DNA of 51,771 nt from an uncultured Phascolarctobacterium sp. (GTDB taxonomy: Bacteria; Bacillota; Negativicutes; Acidaminococcales; Acidaminococcaceae), in the NCBI GenBank assembly GCA_905200645.1, contig CAJKLD010000016.1:1-51771 (forward strand), given 5' to 3'. The translations under genes and the position numbers were made by a program. Under the pieces are notes generated by a model, which saw nothing but the letters and a program-made list of their open reading frames with translations, was not told where the DNA came from and did not search any database. Below are positions 31,642-41,461 of this stretch, piece after piece; positions within the stretch are counted from its first letter, which is position 1; every line of letters starts with the position of its first letter.

Positions 31642-32919
31642 TTATTTTTCCCTTTGCAATATTCTTTGTGCCTGCTCCGGCTCCAGCTCCTCCACTGCTT
31701 TCAAACGCCGGTTCATCATATTAGTGCGGGTATTTATAAGATTTTCCAAATCCTCGCTCGTTTGGTTTAAATGCCCCTGCATTTTGTACAGTGCCGTAGC
31801 AAATTTGCCAAACTCCGTTTTTACCGCTCCCAATACCTCCCACGCTTCATTGGAACGCTGCTGAATAGCCAAGGTTTTAAAGCCCATCTGCAGGCTGTTC
31901 AGCAAGGCTGCCATAGTACTGGGTCCTGCCACGTTGATTTGATAATCGCGCTGTAAAATTTCTACTAGACCTCTGTTGACCACCTCGGCGTACAAACCCT
32001 CAAAGGGTAGAAACATAATGCCAAAGCTGGTGGTATAAGGCACGGCAATATATTTCTCGTGAATATCCTTAGCTTCGCTTTTAATAACCGTTTCCAAAGC
32101 TCGATAGGCTGCGTCAACAGCCACCTTGTCGCCGTTTTCCAGCGCGTCCAAAAGCTGTGTGTAGCGTTCGCCGGGAAATTTCGCGTCAATAGGCAGATAC
32201 ACCTTACCGTCTCCATGTGGCAGCTTCACCGCATATTCTACAGGATTGCGTGAGCCCGGCACAGTGATTACATTAGCTTCATACTGCTCCGGCGCTAAAA
32301 TTTCTTCTAAAATTGCGCCCAGCTGCACCTCGCCTAAAATACCTCTTGTTTTTACGCCGGCAAGCACTTTTTTTAACCCGCCTACGTCGCCCGCCAAGCT
32401 CTGCATTTCGCCTAAGCCCTTGTAAACCTGCTCTAATTGCGTGCTGACGGTTTTAAAAGATTCGCTAATGCGTTTTTCTAAAGTGGTTTGCAATTTTTCA
32501 TCAACTGTGCCACGAATAGCCTCCAGCTGCTGATTATTTTCCCGGCGCATCTCCTGCATGCCGCTAGTCAAACTGCTGCGGATAAGCTCTAATTGCTCGT
32601 GCTGGGTTTGCAGCAGTTTATGAAATTCTGTGAGCCGGGTCTGTAATTGCACTTCCATAGCAGCTAAATGCTGCTTTTGGGAATCAGCCGACAATTTTTG
32701 ATTGTGCTGCATAAGCTGTCCCAGCTGCTTCAAAGTTTGCATATTACTGCTATTTAGCGCCTGCACTATATTGGTTAAATCTTGTTTGACACCTGTCAAC
32801 TGCAAGTGAATTTCCTGCCTTATCAAAGGAGTATTGTCCGATCTGCGCAAAAGTATCGTTAGCAAAACCAGCAGCAAAATAATTATCACAGCTATGCCGC
32901 CTAAAAGTATATTTTCCAA
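31642..32919 (-). CDS. rmuC: DNA recombination protein RmuC
   Basis: 425 aa. An N-terminal transmembrane helix (about residues 4-25) is followed by about 150 residues of coiled coil. The RmuC nuclease-like domain then has GGLKKVLAGVKTRGILGEVQLGAILEEIL, YLPIDAKFPGERYTQLL and FGIMFLPFEGLYAEVV. RmuC limits rearrangements at inverted repeats. The start codon is TTG at 32919, supported by AGAGGTG 8 nt upstream; no in-frame ATG is near. It lies downstream of nrdR but behind a terminator. Confidence 0.93.
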   Translation of the reverse strand: MENILLGGIAVIIILLLVLLTILLRRSDNTPLIRQEIHLQLTGVKQDLTNIVQALNSSNMQTLKQLGQLMQHNQKLSADSQKQHLAAMEVQLQTRLTEFHKLLQTQHEQLELIRSSLTSGMQEMRRENNQQLEAIRGTVDEKLQTTLEKRISESFKTVSTQLEQVYKGLGEMQSLAGDVGGLKKVLAGVKTRGILGEVQLGAILEEILAPEQYEANVITVPGSRNPVEYAVKLPHGDGKVYLPIDAKFPGERYTQLLDALENGDKVAVDAAYRALETVIKSEAKDIHEKYIAVPYTTSFGIMFLPFEGLYAEVVNRGLVEILQRDYQINVAGPSTMAALLNSLQMGFKTLAIQQRSNEAWEVLGAVKTEFGKFATALYKMQGHLNQTSEDLENLINTRTNMMNRRLKAVEELEPEQAQRILQREK

Positions 32920-32949
32920 ATCCGCGCACCTCTTTTCAGTACAGATAAT

Positions 32950-32996
32950 TAAAAAGCGCTATAAAGCCGCTACTTTCAGCGACACTTATAGCGCTT
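32950..32996 (-). terminator. Terminator after nrdR, end of the cell-division cluster
   Basis: An 11-bp perfect stem AAGCGCTATAA (32954-32964) / TTATAGCGCTT (32986-32996), then TTTTTAATT on the minus strand, 11 bp past the nrdR stop. Confidence 0.9.
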
Positions 32997-33007
32997 GCGT
33001 TTACTTG

Positions 33008-33481
33008 TTATTTTTTGTTAGTTTGGTCTCCCTTATGCATAATGCGTTCCAGCTCCTGCATAAAATTATTTACATCAGCAAACTGACGGTATACAGAAGC
33101 AAAGCGTACATAAGCAATTTGGTCGGTTTCTTCCAAATGCTGCATCACCAGCTCGCCAATTTTGGAGCTTACTACTTCGTTTTCACCGCTCATGCGCAGC
33201 TCACGTTCCACACTGTCGGCTATCTCCTGCACTTTTTCATAGGGAACAGGACGTTTTTCAAAAGCCTTCAGCAGTCCGCTCAAAAGCTTTTTAGAATCAA
33301 ACAGCTCGCGCCGTCCATCCTTTTTGCTGACTACCAAGGGAGTCTCCTCGTATTTTTCATAGGTCGTAAAACGGCGGCCGCATTTCGGGCATTCACGCCG
33401 ACGGCGGATAGAAGTACCGTCTTCTACGGCACGGCTGTCAATAACGCGGCTGTCTCTATATGAGCAAAACGGACACTTCAT
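33008..33481 (-). CDS. nrdR: Transcriptional repressor NrdR
   Basis: 157 aa. It represses ribonucleotide reductase genes in response to ATP/dATP. An N-terminal zinc ribbon (MKCPFCSYRDSRVIDSR and RRRECPKCGRRFTTYE) is followed by an ATP-cone (PLVVSKKDGRRELFDSKKLLSGLLKAF). It follows ftsZ by 31 bp with GAGGAGG before its ATG and ends the operon. No nrd gene is in the window. Confidence 0.96.
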   Translation of the reverse strand: MKCPFCSYRDSRVIDSRAVEDGTSIRRRRECPKCGRRFTTYEKYEETPLVVSKKDGRRELFDSKKLLSGLLKAFEKRPVPYEKVQEIADSVERELRMSGENEVVSSKIGELVMQHLEETDQIAYVRFASVYRQFADVNNFMQELERIMHKGDQTNKK

Positions 33482-33512
33482 GTGCTTTCCTCCTCATAAC
33501 CTATCAGCTAAA

Positions 33513-34589
33513 TTATCTGCGCAGCCATGGCGGAATCTCGTTACCGCCGTTAAAGCCGCTGATAACGCCGGAGCCCTGTTTGCTTGCAGATTCAGGATTT
33601 TTAATCACAGTAGCGTTTTTCAAAGCAGGATTTTTCTTCTCAAAGCCGGTGGCGATAACGGTTACGCGAATTTCATCCTCTAAAGTTTCGTCAATGACAG
33701 CGCCAAAAATAATGTTGGCATTGGGATCAACAGCTTCGGTAATAATTTGCGAAGCTTCGGTAACATCGAACAGGGACAATTCCTTACCGCCGGTAATATT
33801 GAATAATACGCCTTGCGCGCCGTCAATAGACGCCTCCAAAAGCGGACTTTTAATAGCAGCTTCCGCAGCATCCTTAGCGCCACCTTCGCCTTTAGCAGTA
33901 CCAATACCCATCAAAGCGCTGCCTGCGTTGGTCATAATAGTTTTAACGTCGGCAAAATCCGCATTGATCAAGCCGGGAACACCAATCAAATCAGAAATAC
34001 CCTGCACGCCTTGACGCAGAACATCGTCAGCAATGCGAAAAGCATCCAGCATAGAGGTCCGGCGGTCAATAACCTGCAGCAAGCGGTCATTAGGAATAGT
34101 AATCAAGGTATCTACTTTTTCTTTTAATTTAACAATACCGTTTTCAGCCTGATTCATGCGGCGTTTCCCCTCAAACATAAAGGGTTTGGTAACAACGCCA
34201 ACAGTCAGCGCGCCAACCTCTTTGGCACATTCTGCCACTACATGAGCTGCGCCGGTACCGGTGCCGCCTCCCATACCGGCAGTTACAAATACCATGTCAG
34301 CGCCGCGCAGAGCATCTACAATTTGCTCGCGGGTTTCTTCGGCAGCTTTTTCGCCAATTTCCGGATTAGCGCCTGCGCCCAAGCCTTTGGTCAGCTTTTC
34401 GCCAATTTGAATTTTAGCTTCTGCTTTAGAAAGCAGCAAAGCCTGAGCATCGCAGTTGACAGCAATAAATTCTACGCCGCGAACGCCCGCAGTAATCATT
34501 CTGTTGACAGCGTTATTACCGCCGCCGCCAACACCGATAACTTTAATATTTGCTAAATTTTCAAAGGTAGTTTCTACATCATCAAACAT
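33513..34589 (-). CDS. ftsZ: Cell division protein FtsZ
   Basis: 358 aa. Tubulin-like GTPase that forms the Z-ring. IKVIGVGGGGNNAVNRMI, the tubulin signature GGGTGTGAA (about residue 107) and the T7 loop region NADFADVKTIM are present. A short variable linker leads to the conserved C-terminal peptide GNEIPPWLRR, which binds membrane anchors. AGGGGG lies upstream of the ATG. No ftsA adjoins; the preceding gene is sbp, 98 bp away. Confidence 0.98.
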   Translation of the reverse strand: MFDDVETTFENLANIKVIGVGGGGNNAVNRMITAGVRGVEFIAVNCDAQALLLSKAEAKIQIGEKLTKGLGAGANPEIGEKAAEETREQIVDALRGADMVFVTAGMGGGTGTGAAHVVAECAKEVGALTVGVVTKPFMFEGKRRMNQAENGIVKLKEKVDTLITIPNDRLLQVIDRRTSMLDAFRIADDVLRQGVQGISDLIGVPGLINADFADVKTIMTNAGSALMGIGTAKGEGGAKDAAEAAIKSPLLEASIDGAQGVLFNITGGKELSLFDVTEASQIITEAVDPNANIIFGAVIDETLEDEIRVTVIATGFEKKNPALKNATVIKNPESASKQGSGVISGFNGGNEIPPWLRR

Positions 34590-34687
34590 ATTTTACGTCC
34601 CCCTTAATAATTGGGTATCATTATTAAAAACTCCAGATTTAATATCTTTCCACATAACTATGCAATTTTCCTGCTAAAACCAAAAAT

Positions 34688-35020
34688 TTATTTTCCCATA
34701 TATAATCTGCGGATAACGCCAATATTTTGGAACATACGCATGCCAAAAATCAAAATAGCTACCATGTATAAATCTATGCCAATCCAGTTGCTGGCATAAC
34801 ACATTAAAGAAGCCATAATGCCATTGATAAAAAATCCGGAAGTAAAGACCATAGTATCATAATTGCTGGACATAGAAGCACGGATACCGCCCAATACAGC
34901 ATCTAAGCCCGCCATTACGGCCACAGCCAGCAAGCGCGCATATTCAGGCGGGATGCTGAAAGGATAATAGGAACCGGCGATAAGACCGATAACTAAACCG
35001 ATAATTGCAGCGTAAATCAT
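34688..35020 (-). CDS. sbp: Small basic family protein (DUF1290)
   Basis: 110 aa membrane protein with three hydrophobic segments (residues 1-18, 28-45, 80-100). VAVMAGLDAVLGGIRASM and TSGFFINGIMASLMCY are the conserved parts of the Sbp family, normally found next to ftsQ and DUF881 genes in Firmicutes. Precise role unknown. Its ATG overlaps the DUF881 stop by 4 bases, with AAGGAGG upstream. Confidence 0.9.
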   Translation of the reverse strand: MIYAAIIGLVIGLIAGSYYPFSIPPEYARLLAVAVMAGLDAVLGGIRASMSSNYDTMVFTSGFFINGIMASLMCYASNWIGIDLYMVAILIFGMRMFQNIGVIRRLYMGK

Positions 35021-35724
35021 TTTTTCTCCTCCTTATCAGCAACACTCTTAGCAAATTCAAAGCCACGATGAGCTTTGAAAGCAGGTATACGCAGATTTTC
35101 AGAAGATTTTATTTTTACCTGAATACCCCAAAACTCAAAAGTTTCTACTACGCCGCCGCGCAGTCGCATAGCGCTGGTCAGCGTTTTGGGCGCGCCAATA
35201 GCCTTAATCACGTAAGGAGGAGCGCTGCGCACATTATTTATGGAAACCGTGGGTCCTGCGCACCGCACCTCGCTCATAGCTACAATACGCTGGTCGTTGA
35301 GAGAAATCGCCTCGGCGCCGGCAGCCCGCAGCTCGTTGAGCACACGCAGCAAATCCTCGTCATGGATTATATACAAATTAGGATTTTCGTTAGCTTTTTT
35401 AGGAATATTACTGTCATCTAAAACAATTTCTATGCCGGCTCCCTCTACTTCCGTAGTTCCGGCCAACAGATTTAAACGCTCTTGACTTGGGTCATTGTGA
35501 TTATCAACGTCGTTTTTTCGCAACTCGTTGATTTCCTCCAATAGATGCTTATTTTCTGTTTCCATAGCCTTTAAGCGCTCGGACAAATCTTCCACTCTGT
35601 CCATACGAATGGACCTTTGCTGTTCTGTCACCTTATACTGCACTGACAGCATAAAGCCCAAAACCATAAACACAATAGCAACTAAAACCTTGCCCTGCAA
35701 ATCCATTGTAATCAATTTTTTCAT
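35017..35724 (-). CDS. DUF881 family protein
   Basis: 235 aa. An N-terminal transmembrane helix (about residues 12-27) and a coiled coil (RMDRVEDLSERLKAMETENKHLLEEINEL) precede the external DUF881 domain, with VEGAGIEIVLDDS, NELRAAGAEAISLNDQRIVAMSEVRCAGPTVSINN and PPYVIKAIG. The family (YlxW/YlxX) accompanies divIB/ftsQ, and its function is not established. AAGGTG precedes the ATG, and ftsQ ends 10 bp upstream. Confidence 0.9.
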   Translation of the reverse strand: MKKLITMDLQGKVLVAIVFMVLGFMLSVQYKVTEQQRSIRMDRVEDLSERLKAMETENKHLLEEINELRKNDVDNHNDPSQERLNLLAGTTEVEGAGIEIVLDDSNIPKKANENPNLYIIHDEDLLRVLNELRAAGAEAISLNDQRIVAMSEVRCAGPTVSINNVRSAPPYVIKAIGAPKTLTSAMRLRGGVVETFEFWGIQVKIKSSENLRIPAFKAHRGFEFAKSVADKEEKK

Positions 35725-35734
35725 TCTTGCACCT

Positions 35735-36517
35735 TCATTTTTTATTTTGTTCAGGTATCAGCTTAATGTATGGTTTAGCAAAGGTTAAATCAATATATTC
35801 GGCTTTAATATTTTTATTTTTTATTTCATTAAACACAGTCATAAACAAAGGCGCTTTTCCAGCCAGCGTTTCAGCCGCTCCCAATAGAACCGGAAAGCTG
35901 TTGCGCAGGCTAATTTTAATATTCTGTCTGTCGTCAATGCTTATCTCGGCAATTCTATCGCGGGCTTCGCCATCAAGCCGCTGTAAAAATTGCAGCACAT
36001 AAGACACGTTTAGGTTATCCACCTTGTCGCCAAGAAAAACATTACCGCATTTTGCCCCTACCAAAATGGGCGCGCGGGCATCCGGAATGCCTACGGTCAC
36101 ATTCATAATCAGGCCGTTATAATCCAGCTGCAGATAACTGCGGTAGGAATTGGCCACATACAGCGCCGGTTCTCTTTCTTCTACGTAAACTTCAAAATCT
36201 GCCGGCCAATGATACTCTACTCTAGGATTTTGAAATCTAATATCATGGCTCAATCCTTCCAACAGACGGCTGCGGCTGGCATTGAAAAAATTAAATGTCT
36301 CCCGGCAGCCTGCCATTTCAATAACTTTTTGCTCCGTCAGTTGATTGGTACCGTGAACGGTAACGCTGCCAAAAGCAAAGTCCGGCTGATGAATATAATT
36401 CAAGCCAAAATGCAGACCGCAACCCACCATGCCGATGCACAAAAGACGCAGGAAAATACGCAGTCGTCTGCGCCGTTTATGCCGTCGCAAGCGTTCTTTG
36501 ATACTTTGCTGCGTCAT
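35735..36517 (-). CDS. ftsQ: Cell division protein FtsQ/DivIB
   Basis: 260 aa. A strongly basic cytoplasmic N-terminus (LRRHKRRRRLR) and one transmembrane helix (about residues 20-40) are followed by a POTRA domain (FAFGSVTVHGTNQLTEQKVIEMAG) and the beta domain (NPRVEYHWPADFEVYVEERE). It links FtsL to the septal synthase. AAGGAGG lies just before the ATG. It comes 104 bp after ddl, the largest gap inside the ddl-ftsZ part, so a promoter may lie there; none is convincing. Confidence 0.93.
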   Translation of the reverse strand: MTQQSIKERLRRHKRRRRLRIFLRLLCIGMVGCGLHFGLNYIHQPDFAFGSVTVHGTNQLTEQKVIEMAGCRETFNFFNASRSRLLEGLSHDIRFQNPRVEYHWPADFEVYVEEREPALYVANSYRSYLQLDYNGLIMNVTVGIPDARAPILVGAKCGNVFLGDKVDNLNVSYVLQFLQRLDGEARDRIAEISIDDRQNIKISLRNSFPVLLGAAETLAGKAPLFMTVFNEIKNKNIKAEYIDLTFAKPYIKLIPEQNKK

Positions 36518-36621
36518 TCCTGTTCCTCCTTGTGTTAGTTGTTTTATACCTTAAAAAAATTTTACAAATATAAAGCAATTTAGTTAAGCGCGCTGTACTT
36601 AGTGAAGATAATCGTTTTTTA

Positions 36622-37560
36622 TTATTTTGCGGTCAACAAAATGCGCTCGCATAAATCCGGGAAGCTGATGCCGACTGCGGCAGCAGCCTTAGGCACCAGG
36701 CTGGTAGGTGTCATACCGGGAACAGTGTTGGCTTCCAAAACAAAACCCTGTCCCTGCTCGTTCAGCATAACGTCGATACGCGCTACGCCGCTAAGCCCCA
36801 AAACTTTATAGGCAGCTACGGCAAGCTTCTGCACGTGCTCGGTAACTGCCGCATCCAGCGGAGCCGGACAATGATAATCGGTAGCTCCTTTAGTATATTT
36901 AGAATGGAAATCGTAAGCGCCGCTGTGAGGAGCAATCCATACCACCGGCAGCGGTTTTACTTCGCCTTTTTCTTCCATCAGCGCTACAGTAAGCTCTTTG
37001 CCCTGGATACATTCTTCCGCCAGCACATTATCGGAATAAGAAAAAGCGTCGGTTAATGCAGCTTCAATCTGGTCAGCTTCTTTAGCGATAGTTACGCCAA
37101 TACTGGAGCCCTGGCTGGCAGCCTTAATTACTACCGGCAGTCCAAATGCTTCCAAAATATGCGCTTTAACAACAGCCAAATCACCGGCCTCACGTTTGCT
37201 GATAATCAAGCAGCGGGGAGTAGAAACGCCTGCGGACTGCAGGTAACGCTTGGTAGCCGCCTTATCCATGCTTACAGCGCTGGCCAAAACGCCGCATCCG
37301 GTATAGGGAATGCCGGCAGCCTCTAAAATACTTTGCAGGCGGCCGTCCTCGCCGTATTTACCGTGAACCGCATTGAAAACCACCTTCGCACCCATAGCGT
37401 GCAGCGTGGCGATCAGACGGTCGGGAACCAGCTCTACCTCTTTCGCATTATAACCCTTTTCTCGCAAAGCGGCAGCAATAGCACCGCCGGTAACGCGGGA
37501 AATGTCTGCCTCCGCAGAAGGTCCGCCTAAAACAACTGCAATTACATCTTGTTTCATCAT
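36622..37560 (-). CDS. ddl: D-alanine--D-alanine ligase
   Basis: 312 aa, ATP-grasp enzyme making the D-Ala-D-Ala dipeptide for MurF. Signatures: VVLGGPSAEADISRVTGGAI, VFNAVHGKYGEDGRLQSILE, LPVVIKAASQGSSIGVTIAK and FVLEANTVPGMTPTSLVPKAA. Its start overlaps the murC stop (ATGA). A second ATG follows directly; GGAG fits either. Confidence 0.97.
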   Translation of the reverse strand: MMKQDVIAVVLGGPSAEADISRVTGGAIAAALREKGYNAKEVELVPDRLIATLHAMGAKVVFNAVHGKYGEDGRLQSILEAAGIPYTGCGVLASAVSMDKAATKRYLQSAGVSTPRCLIISKREAGDLAVVKAHILEAFGLPVVIKAASQGSSIGVTIAKEADQIEAALTDAFSYSDNVLAEECIQGKELTVALMEEKGEVKPLPVVWIAPHSGAYDFHSKYTKGATDYHCPAPLDAAVTEHVQKLAVAAYKVLGLSGVARIDVMLNEQGQGFVLEANTVPGMTPTSLVPKAAAAVGISFPDLCERILLTAK

Positions 37561-38951
37561 TTTGCATTACGCTCCAATTCTCTTACTAATTCCTCGCCGA
37601 TTTTAAAAACATCACCGGCACCAATAGTCATAATCAAATCGCCGGGACGCACCTGCTCCTGCAAATATTCTTCAGCTTTGGCCAAACGCGGAATATAATG
37701 CACTGTCTGGCCAGTGGCAGCAGCAATTCCTTCTGCCAGCTTAGCGCTGGATACGCCGGGAATAGGTGCCTCGCTGGCAGCATAAATATCCGTTAAAATC
37801 AGTTGGTCGCACTCTTTAAAGCACTCGCAGAACTCATCAAACAGCAGCTTAGTGCGGCTATAACGATGGGGTTGGAATACGCACAAAAGTCTTTCCGGTT
37901 TAGTTTGGCGTGCTGCTTTTAAGGTAACGCTTATTTCTGTGGGATGATGAGCATAATCGTCAACTATCCATACGCCGCCAACCTTACCTTTAGTTTCAAA
38001 GCGGCGTTTTGCGCCGCCAAATTTGTACAGCGAAGCCAAAATCTTGTCGATAGCAATACCCATTGCACGAGCCGCCGCAAACGCGCCCACGGAATTGAGC
38101 ACATTATGACGTCCGGGCACAATCAAACGAACCTCGGTAACAAATTCATCTTTATAATATAATTGATAAGTAGTACCGTCCACGCCGTAAGCAATATTTT
38201 TTGCCGTATAATCGGCGTTTTCGCCCTCTACACCATAGGTAATTACATCCTTATCAATTTCCTTGGCTAGACGGCACACCTTGGGATTATCAGCGCACAA
38301 AATTGCTTTGCCGCCCTCTTTGATGTTGCCCAAAAACTGTTTAAACGCCTGATAAATATTTTCCTCGGTACCGTAATGATCTAAATGGTCGTCCTCAATA
38401 TTAGTCACCACAGCCAGCTGAGGATAAAATTTTAAGAAAGAACCGTCGCTTTCGTCAGCTTCGGCAATAACAAAAGGACCGTGGCCGTTTAAAGCATTGC
38501 CGCCTATGCCGCTTACTTCGCCCCCGATAACTACTGTGGGATCAACGCCGCTTTCGGCAGCAATGCAGGAAATCATCGCACTGGTTGTAGTTTTACCGTG
38601 GGCTCCGGCTACTGCCACACCCCTGGCATCATTTAAAATAGCAGCCAATACATCACTGCGGTGCAAAACCGGAATATTGCGTTTTTTAGCAGCCAGCAGC
38701 TCCGGATTATTGTCATGGATGGCCGTAGAAACAACTACTGCGTCGGCATCGTCCACTTGACAGGCATCATGCCCCATAAATACCATGGCGCCCTCTTCCG
38801 CCAAATGGGCAGACATGTGTCCGGCATTTAAGTCAGAACCGCTTACATCGTAACCACGTTTAATCAGCACATAAGCAATGGCGCTCATACCGGCACCGCC
38901 AATACCGATAAAATGTATGTTATGCAGATTAGCTAATTTATTGTCAGCCAC
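37557..38951 (-). CDS. murC: UDP-N-acetylmuramate--L-alanine ligase
   Basis: 464 aa. First peptide-adding Mur ligase. IHFIGIGGAGMSAIAYVL (UDP-binding Rossmann), VAGAHGKTTTSAMI (ATP P-loop), EADESDGSFLKFYP and VDDYAHHPTEI are family motifs. The start codon is GTG at 38951 with GGGAGG 7 nt upstream. No murB follows, although murC-murB pairs are frequent. Confidence 0.98.
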   Translation of the reverse strand: MADNKLANLHNIHFIGIGGAGMSAIAYVLIKRGYDVSGSDLNAGHMSAHLAEEGAMVFMGHDACQVDDADAVVVSTAIHDNNPELLAAKKRNIPVLHRSDVLAAILNDARGVAVAGAHGKTTTSAMISCIAAESGVDPTVVIGGEVSGIGGNALNGHGPFVIAEADESDGSFLKFYPQLAVVTNIEDDHLDHYGTEENIYQAFKQFLGNIKEGGKAILCADNPKVCRLAKEIDKDVITYGVEGENADYTAKNIAYGVDGTTYQLYYKDEFVTEVRLIVPGRHNVLNSVGAFAAARAMGIAIDKILASLYKFGGAKRRFETKGKVGGVWIVDDYAHHPTEISVTLKAARQTKPERLLCVFQPHRYSRTKLLFDEFCECFKECDQLILTDIYAASEAPIPGVSSAKLAEGIAAATGQTVHYIPRLAKAEEYLQEQVRPGDLIMTIGAGDVFKIGEELVRELERNAK

Positions 38952-38963
38952 AGGATAACCTCC

Positions 38964-40067
38964 CTATTTTTTAATCAGAGCCAAAGCCTGCTTGGCAATG
39001 GTCTCCGCTGCCTGCGGCTTGCCCAAACTTTTGGCTGCCGCCCGCATTTTTTCTAATTCTTGATGGTGTACCAGTAAATGTTCAATAGTTTCTAAAACGC
39101 GCTCGCCGTTAAGTTCTTTGTCTAAAATAACTTTAGCAGCTCCTTTGGCCTCTACGGCGCGAGCGTTAAATTCCTGATGATTAGCCGTAGCATAAGGGTA
39201 CGGCACTAAAATCGACGGCACACACTTCGCCATCAGTTCCGCTAAGCCAATAGCTCCGGCGCGGAACACAGCCAAATCTGCCGCAGCCAAAGCCACCGGC
39301 ATATTGTGCAGATAAGGCCTGATAATAATGTTTTTACCTATACCGCCACGTTTTTTTATCTCCGTCATGTATTGCTCGTAATTAACGTCGCCGGTAGAGT
39401 GCAGCACCTGCACCTCCTGCCTGTCAGAAAGCGCAAGCTCCGCCTCCAGCATAGCCTTATTGATACTGCAGGCGCCGCGGCTACCGCCGGAAACCAACAC
39501 GGTTTTTTTGTACGAATCAAGTCCCAGCTCCGCCAAAGCGGCTTTACGCTCGTACTCCAAAATTTCGGTACGGATGGGATTGCCGGTGTAAACCAGCTCG
39601 GCTTTACCATGAAAATATTTTCCGGCTTCCTTATAGCCTAAAAAAACTTTTTGTACATAACGGGACAAAATTTTATTAGTGACGCCGGGCATAGCGTTCT
39701 GCTCCTGAATACAGCAGGGAATATTACGCAACGCCGCCATATATACAACAGGACCGCACACATAACCGCCCGTGCCAATCACGAGGTCGGGCTTTTCCTT
39801 TTTGATAACCTTATAAGCGTCATACAAGCCTTCAAAAAGCTTGCCTACGCTGCGCAGAGTATCCAGGCTCAAGCTGCGTTTGAAGCCTGCTATCTCTATA
39901 AATTTTAAAGGATAACCATATCTGGGTATAATATCCTTTTCCAAACCCTGCTTAGTACCGACAAAAACAATTTCCGCCTCGGGACGCAGTTTTTTGATTT
40001 GGTCGGCAATGGTCAGAGCCGGATAAATATGACCGCCGGTACCGCCGCCGGAAAGAATAACCTTCAC
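38964..40067 (-). CDS. murG: UDP-N-acetylglucosamine transferase MurG
   Basis: About 367 aa. Peripheral membrane GT-B enzyme making lipid II from lipid I. VILSGGGTGGHIYPALTIA, DLVIGTGGYVCGPVVYMAAL, VSGGSRGACSINKAM and FRAGAIGLAELMAKCVPSILVPYPYATANHQ are diagnostic. The start is a GTG at 40067 with GGGAGGAGGG 6 nt upstream. The longer frame would overlap murD and include the Shine-Dalgarno sequence, so it is rejected. murD ends only 16 bp before it, with no ftsW between. Confidence 0.97.
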   Translation of the reverse strand: MKVILSGGGTGGHIYPALTIADQIKKLRPEAEIVFVGTKQGLEKDIIPRYGYPLKFIEIAGFKRSLSLDTLRSVGKLFEGLYDAYKVIKKEKPDLVIGTGGYVCGPVVYMAALRNIPCCIQEQNAMPGVTNKILSRYVQKVFLGYKEAGKYFHGKAELVYTGNPIRTEILEYERKAALAELGLDSYKKTVLVSGGSRGACSINKAMLEAELALSDRQEVQVLHSTGDVNYEQYMTEIKKRGGIGKNIIIRPYLHNMPVALAAADLAVFRAGAIGLAELMAKCVPSILVPYPYATANHQEFNARAVEAKGAAKVILDKELNGERVLETIEHLLVHHQELEKMRAAAKSLGKPQAAETIAKQALALIKK

Positions 40068-40083
40068 AAGTTTCCCTCCTCCC

Positions 40084-41448
40084 TTAGAGCGGCAGGTCAT
40101 TTACCAACTGCTTAAAAAAGCGTCCGCGCTCAGGGTAGTTTTTAAACATATCATAAGACGAGCAGGCCGGAGAAAGCAGCACTACCTGTGGTGGCTCGGC
40201 AATGCTATAAGCCCTATATACCGCATCTGCAAAAGAGTCAGCCAAAAGAATATTTTTGACGCCCGCTGCTTGAGCAGCCTCATAAAAGCGCTCCTTAGCC
40301 TCTCCTAAAAGAACTAACGCATCACATTTTTCCTTGACTAAATTCATCATGGGTGCCAGCTCCGTAAGCTTATCGTGACCGCCAGCCAAAAGAATAATGT
40401 GACCTTTAGCAAAGGCTTCTAAGGCTTTAATCGTCGAATCGGTATTGGTCGCTTTGGAATCGTTATAATAAGGTACGCCCTTAACGGTCTTGACATATTC
40501 CAAGCGATGCTCAATGCTGTGAAAATTACGCAGCACATCTGCCATATCCTTAACGGACACACCGGCAAAATAACCGCAGGCAATGGCAGCCAGCACATTT
40601 TCCTCATTATGGGCGCCAAAAAGCTGCAACTCGTCTATATTACAAACAACATTCGTTGTATTGTTCCATTTTATCACAAAATTACCGTTTTGCATAAAAA
40701 TTCCTGCGGGCAAAACGGTTTTTCTGCTAAAAAAGCAAATTTGTCCCTTACTTTCGACAGCCCAGGCACGCACCTGCGGGTCGTCGTAATTAAGGACAGT
40801 AATCTGCTGTGCTCCCTGCCGACGAAAAATATTTTTTTTCGCCGCCGCATAAGCCACCATCGTATGATGGCGTTCTAAATGGTCGGGAGTTAAATTCAAA
40901 ACCACAGCTATATCGGGGCAAAAGCTTTTAACCTTTTCCAGCTGAAAGCTGCTTAGCTCCGCCGCCAACCAGCCGTTTTCCGGCAAATTTTTTACTTCTT
41001 TTGATAAAGCCAGGCCAATATTGCCACCCACCGCACTGGGCACGGATAAACGCTTAAACATTTCGCCTACAATAGTTGTAGTAGTAGTTTTACCGTTAGT
41101 GCCGGTAATAGCCGCCATATGTCCTTGGTAAAGGCGATAACCCAGCTCTACCTCGCTGATTACTTCTAATCCTTTAGCTTCGGCCAAAAGTACATTTTTA
41201 TTGTCGCAGGGAATTCCCGGCGACAATACCAGTATATCGGCTTTAGCTAAAATTTTTTGCCAAGCATCGCTGCCAACAGCTAAGCCGCCGTCAACAGACT
41301 GCAAAGCTTTTAGTAAATTTTCATCTAAAGCAACAGGCGCATCATTATATAAAAACACCTGCTTGTTATGCTGCGCCAGTACCTCTGCCGCTCCCCGGCC
41401 GCTGATGCCTGCGCCATATACGATTACAGCTTTTTTTACAGAGTTCAT
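40084..41448 (-). CDS. murD: UDP-N-acetylmuramoylalanine--D-glutamate ligase
   Basis: 454 aa. Adds D-Glu to UDP-MurNAc-L-Ala. VIVYGAGISGRGAAEVLA (UDP-binding), AAITGTNGKTTTTTIVGEMF (ATP P-loop), LNLTPDHLERHHTM and YYNDSKATNTDSTIKALEAF are the expected motifs. AGGAGGC precedes the ATG, and mraY ends 13 bp upstream. Confidence 0.98.
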   Translation of the reverse strand: MNSVKKAVIVYGAGISGRGAAEVLAQHNKQVFLYNDAPVALDENLLKALQSVDGGLAVGSDAWQKILAKADILVLSPGIPCDNKNVLLAEAKGLEVISEVELGYRLYQGHMAAITGTNGKTTTTTIVGEMFKRLSVPSAVGGNIGLALSKEVKNLPENGWLAAELSSFQLEKVKSFCPDIAVVLNLTPDHLERHHTMVAYAAAKKNIFRRQGAQQITVLNYDDPQVRAWAVESKGQICFFSRKTVLPAGIFMQNGNFVIKWNNTTNVVCNIDELQLFGAHNEENVLAAIACGYFAGVSVKDMADVLRNFHSIEHRLEYVKTVKGVPYYNDSKATNTDSTIKALEAFAKGHIILLAGGHDKLTELAPMMNLVKEKCDALVLLGEAKERFYEAAQAAGVKNILLADSFADAVYRAYSIAEPPQVVLLSPACSSYDMFKNYPERGRFFKQLVNDLPL

Positions 41449-41461
41449 TGCAAGCTGCCTC